A stretch of 64,000 nt of DNA from Calonectria ilicicola (GCA_020809705.1 CP085830.1:4216001-4280000), one strand, 5' to 3'. Shown: positions 46,968 through 58,810, counted from the first letter of the stretch. Notes: generated by a model not told the origin, from the sequence alone. Numbers and translations are program-made.

Positions 46968-48822
46968 ATGAAGCTGTTTGCATTCTCAGTGCTTGCGCTC
47001 CCAATTTTGGTGGGAGCAAAAGAGGGCTCCCCAACGGCAACAATCGACTCTGGTGTTATTGTTGGTGTTTCAACCCAACTTCCTAGTGCCATTGCGCCAG
47101 TGCACAAGTTTCTTGGAATCCCATACGCCGACCCCCCCGAACGTTTCGGCCGTGCCCAAAAGCCCAAACCATGGAAGGGTTCCAAGGAAACCAAAGAATA
47201 TGGGCCATCATGCCCTCAGCTATTCATTGACAACGGTGAGAGTCTCCAAATCAAGCCACATAAGCAGACTATTGAGATTGTATTGGAATAGAAATTGCGC
47301 CATCAAAAGAACTTCTTGGGGGTTTCTTCAATGCCAACCACCCACCTGAAAGTGAAGACTGTCTGTATCTGAATGCGTTTGTTCCTACAACCCCGGAACC
47401 CGAAGGCGGCCGACCAATTGTCTTGTTTATTCACGGTAATATTCCCTCGACGTTTGACCAACCTGGAGTCAATTAACAACAAAAGGTGGTGGCTGGCAGC
47501 AGGGCAATGGTCTCGCGGATTTATCAGGTTTCGCAGCCTACGAGGATGTTATTGCTTTCATGTTCAACTGGCGCACAAACAGTGAGCATCTATCTCCCTT
47601 TACCTTATTTCACACTCGTCTCACATTTATAATAGTCTTTGGCTTTCCAAGCTCCCCAGACTTTGATCCTGACCAAGTCAATCTCGGTCTGTACGATCAG
47701 CGACTCGCCATTGAATGGGTCCAGACTAATGCCAAAGCCTTTGGCGGAGATCCTAAAAAGGTGACGATATGGGGCCAGTCTGCAGGTTCCTTGAGCGTTG
47801 GTATCCACCTAAATGCATACGGAGATGCCGACAATGTTCCTTTCCGCGGCGCCATCATGAGCAGCGGCCAGTTTTCCATCGGTTGGCTTGGCACCTCGGC
47901 CGGTCCGCAGAACATCCAATATTTTGAGGGCGTAGGTAAGGTCCTGGGTTGCAGTGATTCCAAGACACAGTTGTCTTGCATGCGCAAGGCGTCTACAAAA
48001 GACATCATGGCCGCTATAGAGAAGACTGGAGCTTCATTCATGCCGACCGTCGACAACGTCACGCTCCCTAGTCACCGCGCTGAGCGATGGCGAGAAGGGA
48101 AGATTGCAAAGGTTCCTATTCTCACAGGAACCGTGGCTGAGGAGGGCCGCTCTTTGGTGAATCAGAACATCAATATTAGCGTGTTTGAGGAGGCCTACTT
48201 GCCAGAGTCGCTTATCGGCAAGACTCAACTCAGCCATATCCTAGAGACATATCGAGCCGACCCTACTCTAAAGAGCGATTTTGATGTTGCAGCGGAGATA
48301 TACACAGAGTACCTTTTTCAATTTGTGAGTTTATCGTGCCCATGATTAGTTTCTTAACGTTTGTGCGTGGTTTCTGACAATAGCAAAAAGCCCCAGGCCA
48401 TGCTTGCCAACATCTCTGCGTCTATTGGTAACCCAACTTGGCGCTACTTCCTCAACGCCTCTGTCGTCTCCATGTTTGAAAAGGAATATGCTTGGCTTGG
48501 CAAGTTTCATGGTTCAGAAGTGGCGCTACTCTTCTCCACGCCTACCTTTGAAGGGAATGCCAGCGGGATACCGTTGACGCCGCAACTATATACGCTGGGA
48601 AATTACTTTCCTGGAGTTATTGGCAAGTTTATCAGAGGCCCCAAGGGAGGTCCTGGGTGGCCTGCTGTAGGATCAAAGTATTCACCATTTGATACCGCAG
48701 TCTTGGGTGATGCTGGCAGCGATTCGGCTGTCGTGATGGCACTAGCCGACCAGGGGTTGCTGGATCAAAGGGATGATCTTTTTGAAGATATTTATCCCCT
48801 GATAGAGAAATTCCTGCCCTAG
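46968..48822 (+). CDS. Secreted type-B carboxylesterase/lipase
   Basis: Five exons: 46968-47235, 47292-47435, 47486-47581, 47636-48324 and 48391-48822; 1,629 bases, 542 residues. The signal peptide is MKLFAFSVLALPILVGA. Family blocks in order: KFLGIPYADPPERFGRAQ, SEDCLYLNAFVP, oxyanion loop HGGGWQQGNG split by intron 2, LYDQRLAIEWVQTNAKAFGG and the nucleophile elbow GQSAGS. The acidic member is probably in GTVAEEGRS and the histidine in FHGSEVALLF. Disulphide cysteines and several N-glycosylation sites suit an extracellular enzyme. The last acceptor is taken at AAAAAG (48390), because the earlier AG breaks the frame. Substrate class (lipids, sterol esters, cinnamoyl or other esters) cannot be told. 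Nearest downstream sequence is a MITE-like element 45 bases away. Confidence 0.92.
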
Positions 48823-48866
48823 TTGTGGGAGAAATCCTGAAATGAAATTGATGGCACATGGCTCAC

Positions 48867-49194
48867 TACAATGCATCACTCAAAAGATTGTCCCCAATGA
48901 CTTCTCCACCTTGCACATCATACAGCTTGATTGCTTTCAACATGGATTTGATAGCTAATAAATACATAAATAAATGAATTCCTGTTCTAAAGACAAGAGC
49001 GAGCTCAACCAAGAAGGGAGCACCTATCAATACAACTAGGTTTTACAATCATCGGTGCACATAAATAAATAAAGATAATAATATTTATATAAGTTTATTT
49101 ATTTATTTATTTTCGCTGTACAATATTTATTTATTGGATAACTGAGGAATCGCGGGAGAGCAGAGGGGGACAATCTTTCAGGGGTTGCATTGCA
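48867..49194. mobile_element. MITE-like element, copy A
   Basis: The left end reads TACAATGCATCACTCAAAAG then ATTGTCCCC. The right end, read on the minus strand, is TGCAATGCAACCCCTGAAAG then ATTGTCCCC, so the termini are inverted repeats of roughly 29 bases. The core is AT-rich with repeated TTTATTTA/AAATAAAT. There is no coding capacity. Ends in TA/TG are consistent with a TA-inserting (Tc1/mariner-type) family. It sits just after the carboxylesterase stop. Confidence 0.75.
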
Positions 49195-49271
49195 CACGCA
49201 TGAAATCAACCACAGTTTGGACAGTAAAAGGCACAGGCGTAAATAGCAAAATGTATGTGTGCTCCCAGAAT

Positions 49272-49905
49272 TCAATGTCTTTTTTTTTTTACCGCAAGTC
49301 TATTCAGCTTCCTTGACCTTCCCGGGCTTTCCCTTTCCGCCCTTTGCTTTTCCACCTTGGCCTTCTTTGCCCTGGCCTCCTTTGCCTCGTCCACCACCTC
49401 CTTGCCCTTGGCCTTTTTCGTCCCCTTCCGCAGCTCACCTGTGACAAGCTTGTCACCAAAGACCACACAGGCGCTCCTGTTCCTTGTGAGCATGACATTT
49501 AGTCGGCGCTCATCTGAAGTGAACCCGGGGCTGGACTTTTGGATCGTGCAAGGCCGAGTATTCAGGCTGCTTGCGCATCTGGTTAATGGCCTCAACCATC
49601 GCATTGTAAGGGGTCAGGATGAGGATCTGCTCCGGGAGGGCTCCGGTGAACTTCATGAAATCGCACAAAAAGTCGAGTGCGATATTGATCTGGTCCGGGT
49701 TTCGCTTGGAACCAGTCTCGTCTACCAAGCAGAAGGAGCCCTCGCAGTGGACAAAGAGGGGCGTGAGGGTGCCGGGGGGGTGGGGTGATGGAGGGTCAGC
49801 CCAGGGAACTTGCGCTTGGCGTACTCCTCGAGGTTGTGCCCGATGGCGTGTTGGAGCTGGTCGACCTCGCAGCGGGAGCCATAGAGGAGTGGCAGGTGGC
49901 TTTAC
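49272..49905 (-). pseudogene. C-terminal relic of an SF1 (DNA2/NAM7-type) helicase
   Basis: Reading leftward: LLYGSRCEVDQLQHAIGHNL and EEYAKRKFPG, a frameshift at the G7 run near 49772-49778, then SFCLVDETGSKRNPDQINIA, QILILTPYNAMVEAINQM and SALHDPKV. A second shift or deletion at about 49535 leads directly to GFTSDERRLNVMLTRNRSAC, which corresponds to SF1 motif VI. The segment normally carrying motif V (a QGxE-type motif) is missing, and motifs I-III are not found upstream. It ends in a Lys-rich tail. This is a remnant of the AAA_12 domain and cannot be active. Confidence 0.8.
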
Positions 49906-49959
49906 ACCTCGCCACGTGAAAGGCTGAAGTCCACTGACAAAAGAATTAGCCCAGTTTAT

Positions 49960-50275
49960 CGATCGATGGCTAGAAAAACTTACAAGCATGACACATGCCG
50001 AATCCATCTTCTTCGTTTGTCTTGCCCAAGGGGAAAGGGATTCTGAACCCCGTCCACGGATCGACGTCCTTGAGTCGAAAGACTATGAACTTGACCTGAA
50101 TGGGCAATCCAGGACACAGACTCTTGTCACCGAACACTCCGCCCTTCTTGAGAATGAGTGCGCATGGCTTTGAATAAGTCTTGCGGTTGACTGGTGGGGG
50201 AGCTGGAGCGGAAGAGTCCCAATGAAGGTCCGGGGGGTTGGAGGGGCCAGCCATGTTGTCTGTTGTCTGAGACAT
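49960..50275 (-). pseudogene. Gene fragment of unknown family
   Basis: An open frame from ATG 50275 encodes about 98 residues (SNPPDLHWDSSAPAPPP, KPCALILKKGGVFGDKSLCP, VKFIVFRLKDVDPWTGFRIP) and ends at a possible donor GTAAGT near 49983. It looks protein-like, but no continuing exon stays open: the frame after the candidate acceptor ends quickly. It may be the 5' remnant of an unrelated gene placed beside the helicase relic. I do not recognise it. Confidence 0.4.
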
Positions 50276-50392
50276 TGCCACTAGAGGAGGACTATGTTCT
50301 CAAATGTCAGTAGGGAGTTGAGCACACCGGAGGGAAACTCACCAGAGGAGAGAGATAAAAAGACTCGTCTGTGATTTCGATGATTTCGCGAT

Positions 50393-50700
50393 GCAAGCCA
50401 AGCAAAAGAAAGTACCGACCTCGCCAGAGGATCGGCAAACGAAATCATAAGAATCGTCAAAAGTCGTCGACTTTTCGTAGGAAACGGCAGTAATTCTGCG
50501 AGGCAAGCCAAGCAAGAAAAAGTACCGACCTCGAAAGAGGGACGGCGACCGAGTTCCTAAGAATCGTCAACTCCACCACACCTACTACACCCACGGTGGA
50601 CTCGTCTTCGGAGACAACGGTTATTCTGCGAGGCAAGCCAAGCAAGAAAAGTACCGACCTCGCAAGAGGGACGGCGACCGAGTTCCTTAGATTTGTCACA
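50393..50700. repeat. Three-copy degenerate repeat with a fourth distant copy
   Basis: Units beginning GCAAGCCAAGCAAGAAAA occur at 50393, 50503 and 50633 (spacings 110 and 130). Copies share about 75 bases (GTACCGACCTCG, GAGGGACGGCGACCGAGTTC, AAGAATCGTCAA-type ends). A more diverged copy begins at 51737 (GCAAGCCGAAAAAGAGTACC). No gene is evident in the array. Confidence 0.8.
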
Positions 50701-53700
50701 CCACCCCTATATACTCGAAGAAACGATAGACCGGAGTCTATCGCGAAGCACCGGAAAGCCGGGAAAGACCTGAGCACTGAGAGGAGTGTGACTGCAAGCA
50801 GGCACACGTCGATCAAAGAGTAGGTTGTTGAGCAAGAAGAAAAAAGAAAAGCGCAAAGGGAGCGAGGAATTTCTTTTTAACCATTGACCTGCAGGCCAAT
50901 ACGTGATCAAACAACTGCATTGTGGTTATTGTGATTCACCGAACAAGCAAACGGCGACTTGGAAGTGCCGGGCAGCTGGCAGTTGGCAGCTGGCAGCTTC
51001 ATGTGAGATTGTGAACAACGGAACGCATTTTAATGCAGCTTGTTCTTTTTACAGTATATAGTTTATGTAGAATATTCTCAGTACTTACCAAAGCGACCGG
51101 AGAACGGAAGAGGGCAGGCGCTTTCAAAATTAGCAATTGCAAAGTTGCAGTGCAAGAGTTGCTTACTGTCTGGGGTTTGGGGAGGAGCGGAGACCGGGAT
51201 CGCGGGAACAGGTGAAGGGACAGCGAGAGGCTGTGAGCTTGACGAGACCTGGATGATGGCATTCTTGAGCTCTGCCTTTAGGTCGATGACTGAGGCGGCA
51301 TCAGAGTCCAGCTCCGGTGTACGCTTGACGTTGGAGGGCACGTCCAACCAGTTTCTAAGTCGTGTTAGTGCTGCGTTAACATGTGTGGGATGAGTTTCTT
51401 ACCGATCTGCGACAGAGTACACGAGCTTCAACTAGAGAAGAAGACCAGTCTCTGTGGTTTCCTAGATGAGTTGATTCTATCCAGTAATTTTGTCCTGTCG
51501 CGAATCATTGTCGACGGTCTGGGACAGGAATTCGCAGGCGGCCGTGGCGGTCTTGTACTAGACCCAGGCGCTGTTGATTTGTTTGACGAGCTCGCCAAAG
51601 GTGATATCTCAAACGGAGTCCATTGTATCGAGTTGTCCGAGGAGAATAGGAGCAGTTGAAATGGGGAGGGGAAGTGAGTAGGGGGAGACAACGGCAAGAG
51701 CCAAACGTTTCAAGGCAACCAAGTGTCGCTTTAATGGCAAGCCGAAAAAGAGTACCGGTCTTGCGAGAGAATCAGCAACTAAGACCTTCAGAAGTCTTCA
51801 ACGACTGGTGGCAGGGCAGGGTAGGAGACGGGCAACGGCGACGGCGGAGGCAACAATGGCAGCGGCTGCGACGGTGGACAACAATGAGACGAGCATGGCA
51901 GCATCAACCCCAACAGAACTCCGGTCGGTGTTGTCACGGAAGGAAGGTACGATGTCCGGGGTCTTTCGGAGGGGATAGATGTTGGGGACGAGTCAAGACA
52001 CCCAAGATGGTGGCATTGAATGCACATGAAATGCAAATTGTGAATAGTGGAACCATTCTCTGCTCTGAATTGTCATTGCGCTGCAAACCATGCCCACGTC
52101 GGTGCTTTGGAACACCATGACACTACCACTAAAAGTTCACTCGATGCAGTCTTGCGTCTCTGTCATTATAAGGAGCCCGCTACCTTTGAATCTGAATAGC
52201 CCCGTAACGTGAGGCCAGTGAGGTTGAACATCATGATCCAGACTTTGTATTACCGCCCGTGAGCCACATTCGTTTCCCAGATTCACACATAATTCCAGAG
52301 CTGAAAAATGATTCACCCTTTATACCAATGGTAGAAAGAGCGGTTCATTCTTATTCAACTATTCTACTAACTCTTCTGTCATGGGCTGAAACAAACTCAG
52401 ACAGCACTAATAATATGCCAACCGAAGCGAGTTCGCATTGGGAACCTGGGTTGGCGACGACACCGAGTCGGTTCGAACCCGACAGCGGGCCAGTCACAGA
52501 TGCTTACATCATCTAACACCGACAAGTCCAAAGATCAATCAATCAACGTATTGGTCACGGCACGGGACCCAATAGGGCAGGAGAGTTAGTAAGCATAAGC
52601 GACAGTCACCGTCCTCGCATACAACGTAATGTATGATTTACAGAGTGAAAGCCGTGCCCCCGGGGGTTTGGCACCGTACGCTGACCCACAGCTAGAGGTT
52701 TTCCTCCGAGTTAAAACAGGGCTGCAAAGAGGGACGTTAGTGTGCCGCACAGTCTCTCTACATTGGTTGATGTAAATAGAAGCGAGTTCGCTAGATTAAT
52801 TGCAATTGAAGCGCGCCAGGGGAATTGCGATCTAATGATATGTGCTCCTCTTTTTGTATGGCCAAAGAATCACATGTGCCTCGAAGAGTGCGAGCACATT
52901 TGTTGGCAATGTGGGAAGCAGCTGTTGTTGTTGGTGTAGATTTTCGCCGGGATCGATTCGCCAAACCTCGCACCATTTCATACTGGCCTCATCAACTCTT
53001 GCACTGCGACAGTGGCCCAATCTTCCTATCAACTTCAAAGCGGCTTTAGACGCACTCTCTCTTACAACTCCGCCTTCATCGCTACACGATTCACCTTTAA
53101 CGAAACTGTTTTCTCTCAAGCCAGCCATCCTCCGAGCCAAAATGACTGTAGGCATACGAATTGCCCCCTTGTTGAGCAGCAGACCCTAGCAAGTTCTAGT
53201 CATAAATGGATTGACCACTCACATACTAATGTCAAATTGTGGTAGTCGGTCCCTATCGCGCATGCCTTTCTTCGACAAGAGGACTATGTACAGTTCTCGA
53301 CGAGATGCTTGCGGTGGCGTTGGGCTATACTCAACTTCTCTTTTATATCGTTTCGAACAAGACTAGCGGTTCCTACTAACGCGTAAAGAAGTCAACCGGT
53401 TGCTGATTTGGAACTCTTACTCAGCTTATCGTATACAACCACGTCTACAAGAACCGCGGGTAGTATCATTCTAACGTCGTCATGCAGGTGAATTCGAGGC
53501 TCGGCTGGCAGCAGGTGAAGGCACAGGAAAAAGAGTTAGCTCTATAGTTAGGAGAGAATATATATACATATTTGGGACTACAGAAGACGCAAATCAAATA
53601 TTAAACATTTTGAGCGCCATGCCCACGTCGGATTATGAGCGCCGGCTTGTCACAACTTCGCGATGTGTGAGGGCATCTTCCAATATCCAACTCCAGATGA

Positions 53701-53844
53701 AAAAAGAAACCTCCCAATGCAGGGTAGGCCTCCGCCTAAACATTGATTCAAGTAAAAGAACAAAACTATTCTAGTAACACTAGCTCCAATAATATTTTTC
53801 CCCGGAAAAGTAATCCCTCTCCGCTGATAGATGGCTCACTCCAC
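50701..53844. other. Degenerate interval without intact genes (3.1 kb)
   Basis: Minus-strand stretches between 51660 and 51070 read protein-like for 20-40 codons at a time (for example ASVIDLKAELKNAIIQVSSS near 51290) but are cut by stops and shifts, suggesting an old relic. A hairpin with a tRNA T-arm look (GTCGG TTCGAAC CCGAC) lies at about 52469-52485 without the rest of a tRNA. Beyond 52.2 kb nothing coherent is seen. Confidence 0.5.
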
Positions 53845-54045
53845 TACACCCCTCAAAAGATTGGCCCCTTGTGACTTTTCCACCATACATATCATACCAC
53901 CCGATCACTTGGAACATCGACTTGGTAGTAAATAAAAACAATACACATATAAAAATAAACAATACTCATATATTTTTACTTGTTTATTTTAGTTATGCCA
54001 TATTTATTTATTGAGGGATAACGGGAAAGGGTTGCTTCATTGTGC
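53845..54045. mobile_element. MITE-like element, copy B
   Basis: The left end reads CTACACCCCTCAAAAGATTG then GCCCC, as in copy A; the following CTTTTCCACCATACATATCA parallels CTTCTCCACCTTGCACATCA of copy A. The core is AT-rich with TATTTATTTATTGAGGGATA. The right end read on the minus strand is TGCACAATGAAGCAACCC, close to copy A. It is shorter and more worn than A. Confidence 0.65.
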
Positions 54046-54471
54046 ATGATCTAATATTGGGTCCAAATGTCTAGAACCTAGCGCGCGTCGCCTAGGTCAC
54101 CTGTTAACTCCAGTCATCTGTCTCGTTGTTCTTCTTTTGTCGTTTAGGGCCGAGAAGATAAATAAAGTATCTATGCCCCTTGTAAGATACGACCAGCAAC
54201 ACTCGCCGTTCGGGCATTGAAGTTGGATCATGAGTGTTTGGCCTTCAAGCGCCGAGCTCTCAACTTCACACCCAGAATAAGTTCAGATATGATCAAACGA
54301 CGAGTCTTGGAATATGAATGCCGATCACCCTTTCCCGTTTTCTAAACTAAGCTAGCAAATCAACGCCTCTGGTTACTCCCATACGGAACTCGCACGGCAG
54401 CCAGCGCCGACAGGGCCATCACGTAAGTTTGTTCTTCTAGCTTGCCAAAACACATGTGCTGGCACACTCAG

Positions 54472-54838
54472 TCCACACCGCGCCTCGGCCAAAGCTTTCA
54501 CCTCCCAGCGTCTGACGCTACCAACGCCAACCTCGCAAAGCAAGCGTGAGTATTCCTCCCTTCACCTTGACCCCTGTAATTAATATTTTGCAGCCCCTCT
54601 GAGGAACCAGCTCAGCATCAAGGATCCCTTTGCGGTGGTTCCACTTCGGCGCCAGACAAGCCCAGCTCTAGCCAGTCCGGCTCCCGCAAGCTCAGCTGCG
54701 GCGCCGCCAAAGCGCAAAGGTGAGTAGTTGATGTCCCGACAGTTTTCACTTCCTAACTTTGATAGCGCCCTTTCCTGCTGCGGCCTTTGATGACGAAGAA
54801 CCGGTGCTTTTGCCGCCCCGGAAGGTGAATCGTATCTT
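54472..54838 (+). pseudogene. Three-exon gene fragment of unknown family
   Basis: Candidate exons 54472-54545, 54594-54719 and 54766-54838 are bounded by good splice sites (GTGAGT...TTTTGCAG; GTGAGT, branch CCTAACTTT, GATAG). They keep one frame open, including RNQLSIKDPFAVVPLRRQTS, APPKRKAPFPAAAFDDEEPV and LLPPRKVNRI. The last exon ends at a GTAAGT donor; only 16 bases further the MITE-like copy C begins, and no continuing exon is found beyond it. An alternative frame in the first two exons is also open, so the reading is tentative. Probably a 5'-gene remnant. Confidence 0.45.
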
Positions 54839-54855
54839 GTAAGTGGAATATATGG

Positions 54856-55090
54856 TACAATCCTTGAAAGATTGGGCCCCTCTACTTTTTCCCAGAATCT
54901 TCCAGCCAAATTATAAATAAATAAATAAAGATAAATAAATAAAATAATTTAGACATAATTTATTTATTATTTATTTTTGTATTTATTTTCTTTCTACGAT
55001 CTAATCAACATTTTAGGGGGGTTGAGTTCTATGCTGCTGAAGGTGAAGATAAGAAGCCACAGGAGCAAAATCTTTCAAGGGTGTATTGTA
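54856..55090. mobile_element. MITE-like element, copy C
   Basis: It is 235 bases long. The left end is TACAATCCTTGAAAGATTGG; the right end read on the minus strand is TACAATACACCCTTGAAAGA. The terminal inverted repeat shares TACAAT and CCTTGAAAGATT. Both ends begin with TA, as expected for TA target-site insertion. The core is AAATAAAT/ATTTATTT-rich. It is the best preserved copy. Confidence 0.78.
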
Positions 55091-56838
55091 GCTCAATTGG
55101 TTGCCACGGTTATGATCAGGAAGACCAATATTGCGGCCTAAATATTGACCCGGCCCAGTGACTTGCATATGCCTGATGGCCAAGGGCGATCTCAAACTGG
55201 CTAAAACTTTACCAGGTTCCCATTCAGGGAAAAGTTTAACGAAGCGGCACTCAATAATGACATGCATCGCCGGGAAATCTCTCAATTAGGGTAGCTTGTT
55301 TAGAGTTTCAGATGCCAAGGAGCCAAATGTGGCATCGCTGTGAGCGCGGGATGTTTGTGGGGCGTACAGCCGCCGAAAGGACAGTAGTACTCGATCCTTC
55401 AGCAAATATTAAACCCCTTTTGGTAAATCACGTGTAGGAAGGCCTTGGTATTGGCTTGTTAACGATTGCCGATGGCGCTTCTGCACATGGATGACCAAGT
55501 GGATCATTGACTTGATGTTCCCACGAACCCGAGACAGCTGATGCCATTGGTCCAGCGGACACTAGAGTCTTAATGTATTGGGGCCTGGCTTAAGAGGAAG
55601 GCAAGTCTATCCGGTTCTTGTGTTGGGGATTTTGACTGAAATGATAGCTACGGTTTCACCGCAGTTTATCTCGTGGGCCCTGATGGGTTGGAATTTGATG
55701 TAAACCTGTTCATTCAGGATTAGTGATGAAGCGGATGGTAGTTCGTCCGATTGAGACTCTAGCTTTGTAATTTTGACCCTAGAACACTACCCATAATAAA
55801 TTTCAGTCAAACGATGGTATGATGATGGGGCTATACACTGCAGGGATAGGCGGTTAGAACCTGGGTGACGATTTTTGGCGTGAGTTCAAAGCATTGCCGA
55901 AACGTCTCTCATACACGGCCGAATAACTGGACTACGTGGGTAGAGTTGCGCATTGTGCTCCACTCCACACTATTCTATGCTATTCGATTGATGAAGCGCA
56001 ATCATTTGTAATCGATCCCATAGCTCATATGGACGGGAAATGCGCATGAATCGCACGCAACTCGATACGATTTTTCGGGTTTACAACAAAGGGCAAGTCT
56101 TAAGCCCGATATTTATGGGGACTTTCTCGGCTAACGTTTCTGCGATTGGCTCCCCCTGCCGCTGTCAGTGCAACTCTTGTGGATACTTTAGCTGCATCGC
56201 CGAGGCATCTTTTTTCTTTGCCGGGACACGAAGAAAGATGATGACGTGGGATCCCTACGACACTAGAAAAGCTATGCTTGTCATTGTGTCGTCATATTAG
56301 TGGCGTTCTTTTGGGGAAATAGGTAGACTGGCTATTGACCCTCGTAGATGCCAGACCTGCTTGAAGCCGGATCATCGTTGATGACAATGAACTACACATG
56401 TTCTAATTATTTACAATCTATGATAGCTACAAAAAAAGAGAGAGAAAAAAATGTTCGTCGCTTAGTCCACTTGATTGATCGCCGAGTTTTCGGCGCGCCG
56501 TGGCCGGACCGCCCTCGTTTTCGGTCGCGTTACCCCATTTAGACACAAACCCCAGGACTGACGTCAAACGAGGCTCCTTTGTGGAGCTGTGGTGCTTGGT
56601 AATCCAATCATTCTCTACTTGACAAACTTTGTTTACCATGTGGGAAGCTCGAGCGGTGGAGGGGCAGCTCGAGCTACTGTGCTGCAAGACAGCTGATAGC
56701 CGCGGGGTTATAAAGCCATCTCTCTCCCCGCTCTGACGGATAAATAAGACATTACCATCAGCTTCAATCAGCTTCATCAATCAGCTCTCAATCCCAAAGA
56801 TCAATCCAAACCTCAATTACACCCTCCAATAATCCAAA
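55091..56838. other. Gene-free interval (1.7 kb)
   Basis: A minus-strand frame (55285-55013) of 90 codons overlaps the end of element C and is unsupported. The remainder shows no coding signal. The last 200 bases are the promoter of the Hsp31-type gene. Confidence 0.5.
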
Positions 56839-57686
56839 ATGGCTCCCAAGAAGGTTCTCGTCGTCCTCACTAGCCGTGACAAGATGGACAACGACTTACC
56901 AACAGGATGGTATCTAGTGCGTTCCCCATCGTTTTTGCGGCATACGAAGCATTGCTTTCATCCCATTGCTGTTGTGCGATAAAAAGCGTTGCTCTAACTT
57001 GAACCGTCTCAGCCCGAATTCGCCCACCCTTTCTATGCCCTCGTCGGCGATGACAAACAGAACCCCAAAGTCGAAATCACTGTCGCCTCTCCTGCAGGCG
57101 GGTTGAGTCCTTTAGACCAAGGTTCGGTTGAGATGTTTACCGACGATGGTAGCGTTCGCTTCCTCAACGAGGAGAAGGCCCTCTGGGAGAACACTACTCC
57201 CCTCAAAGAGTTCCTTGGAAAGGCCTCCGAGTACGATGCTGTTTTCTACCCCGGTGGACACGGTTCGTCTATTTTCGCCCTTAAATAACGATTTGCCGGA
57301 CTAATAAATATAAAGGCCCTATGTTCGACCTTGTCAAGGACGAGACTTCCCTCAAGCTCATTGAGGAGTTCTACAAGGCCGGCAAGCCCGTTGCCGCTGT
57401 CTGCCACGGTCCCATTGTCTTCGTTAATGTTACTGTTGACGGAACTCCTCTTTTGCAAAATCGAAATGCAACTGGTTTCGCCAACTCTGAGGAGGCGGCT
57501 GTTAAGTTGACCGAGGCTATGCCCGCTCTTCTCGAGGACGAGATCAAGCGCGTTGGTGGAAAGTACTCGAAGGCTTCTGAGGACTGGGGCGAACATATTG
57601 TTGTCGATGGCCTCGTCATCACTGGCCAGAACCCCGCTTCTGCCCATGGTGTTGGCGTTGCCCTTGCCAAGGCTATTGGTGAGTAA
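56839..57686 (+). CDS. DJ-1/PfpI family glyoxalase III-type protein (Hsp31-like)
   Basis: Three exons: 56839-56916, 57013-57262 and 57316-57686; 699 bases, 232 residues. The second intron has an unusual GTTCGT donor, but the frame GG-HG-PMFDL matches the family. Motifs: TGWYLPEFAHPF with Glu28, YDAVFYPGGHGPMFDL, and the nucleophile elbow AAVCHGP with Cys139-His140. VDGLVITGQNPASAHG near the C-terminus is also typical. Known: Hsp31-type members convert methylglyoxal to D-lactate without glutathione and act as redox chaperones. The Glu/Cys/His set is present, so activity is plausible. It is the only intact gene inside the decayed 48.8-62 kb segment. Confidence 0.93.
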
Positions 57687-58810
57687 AAGGACCCCAAATT
57701 AGAAGTTATATCTGGCGTCAGCTAACCCCGGACCAGGCATTTAAAAGCAGAAAATAAGGATTTTGGGAATGGTATGAAATAGCTCACTCTTGTTGAGAAA
57801 CGATTAGTGACGGCAAATAATCGGTTATATAAACAATATATGATAATGATTCATAACAAGCTTCATTTCATGTTTCGTGAGGTTCTGGTGTACAGTACAA
57901 CCCTTGAAATAGTGCCCCCCCTCCAGCAGAAAGAGTTGGAAAGAACGTGTGCAGCGTCACATGGTAGCAACATGAACGTACCATGGGTTGGGGTTCTTCC
58001 TTTTGTACGAATCTAACTAATTTGTCTATTGGAACTGGTATGACGGCGAACCATACGGCCACAGATCAAAGGCCCTGATTAAAATATCGCCGGGACCGCA
58101 TCCGAAATCGGCTCTCTAAACATATCAAGTTTAGGAACAGTGTGTTATGGTAACAGTCCCAACTCCCGACTGATACCAAGGCTTCGCCTGCGTGTGAGCG
58201 TTACGCTGTGTGCTTCATTTTTATTTGCCAGATTAAAGAAACAGGCTTGTTTGCGTCCTTACTCTATCACAAAATCTAATTTACCATGCATTTCCCGTAT
58301 ATTATGAAGTTGACAGGTATCGTGTTGGTCTTTCGCTCCCTCATCATCCCCAGACCAAGCCTGGGTCAGTCTCGCCCTGGGCAACAGACGGGGAAAGAGT
58401 CCATTGCCGATCCCGGCGAGTGCATGAAACGAAGCTTGGTATTCGGCATCTCGGCTACAACCGCGTGCAAACCCTGCTCGGTGTCGTGATACGATTCCTA
58501 GCCACCTTGGAGCATCCTTTGCCTTCTACAGACTTAATAGACCAACTAATGTCGCTTGATCCCGTATATACTCCGGCGGAGAAGGCGATTCGAGGTAGCC
58601 AAACATTCAGTGATGATGGGCGATATTATAGAATTGGGAAGTTCTTGAAAGCATCTTTCGCTTGACCAGGTTGTCAATGTATGTTGGGTTGTTTGACAAG
58701 TGGCTGAGAGCGTCGCGGTCGATCCGGGAGGATGCTATCTCATGTGGCTATGCTAGAGGAAGGAAGGCTTGTGGCCTCAAAGTAACACTTCCTTTTCATT
58801 CTTATCAACT
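57687..58810. other. Gene-free interval with unsupported fragments
   Basis: At 58420-58665 a plus-strand frame encodes an 81-codon protein-like piece (RVQTLLGVVIRFLATLEHPL; DPVYTPAEKAIRGSQTFSDD) lacking a credible start or partner exon; it may be the end of a lost gene. I do not recognise it. Confidence 0.45.
57896..57925. mobile_element. Solo terminus of the MITE-like family
   Basis: TACAACCCTTGAAATAGTGC then CCCCCC resembles the left end of copy C (TACAATCCTTGAAAGATTGG). I found no matching inverted end within several hundred bases, so this may be a remnant or chance similarity. Confidence 0.35.

Noticed and set aside
52420..52500. Possible tRNA (GTCGG TTCGAAC CCGAC T-arm)
   Set aside because: No matching acceptor stem, D-arm or anticodon arm could be found on either strand within 75-90 bases.
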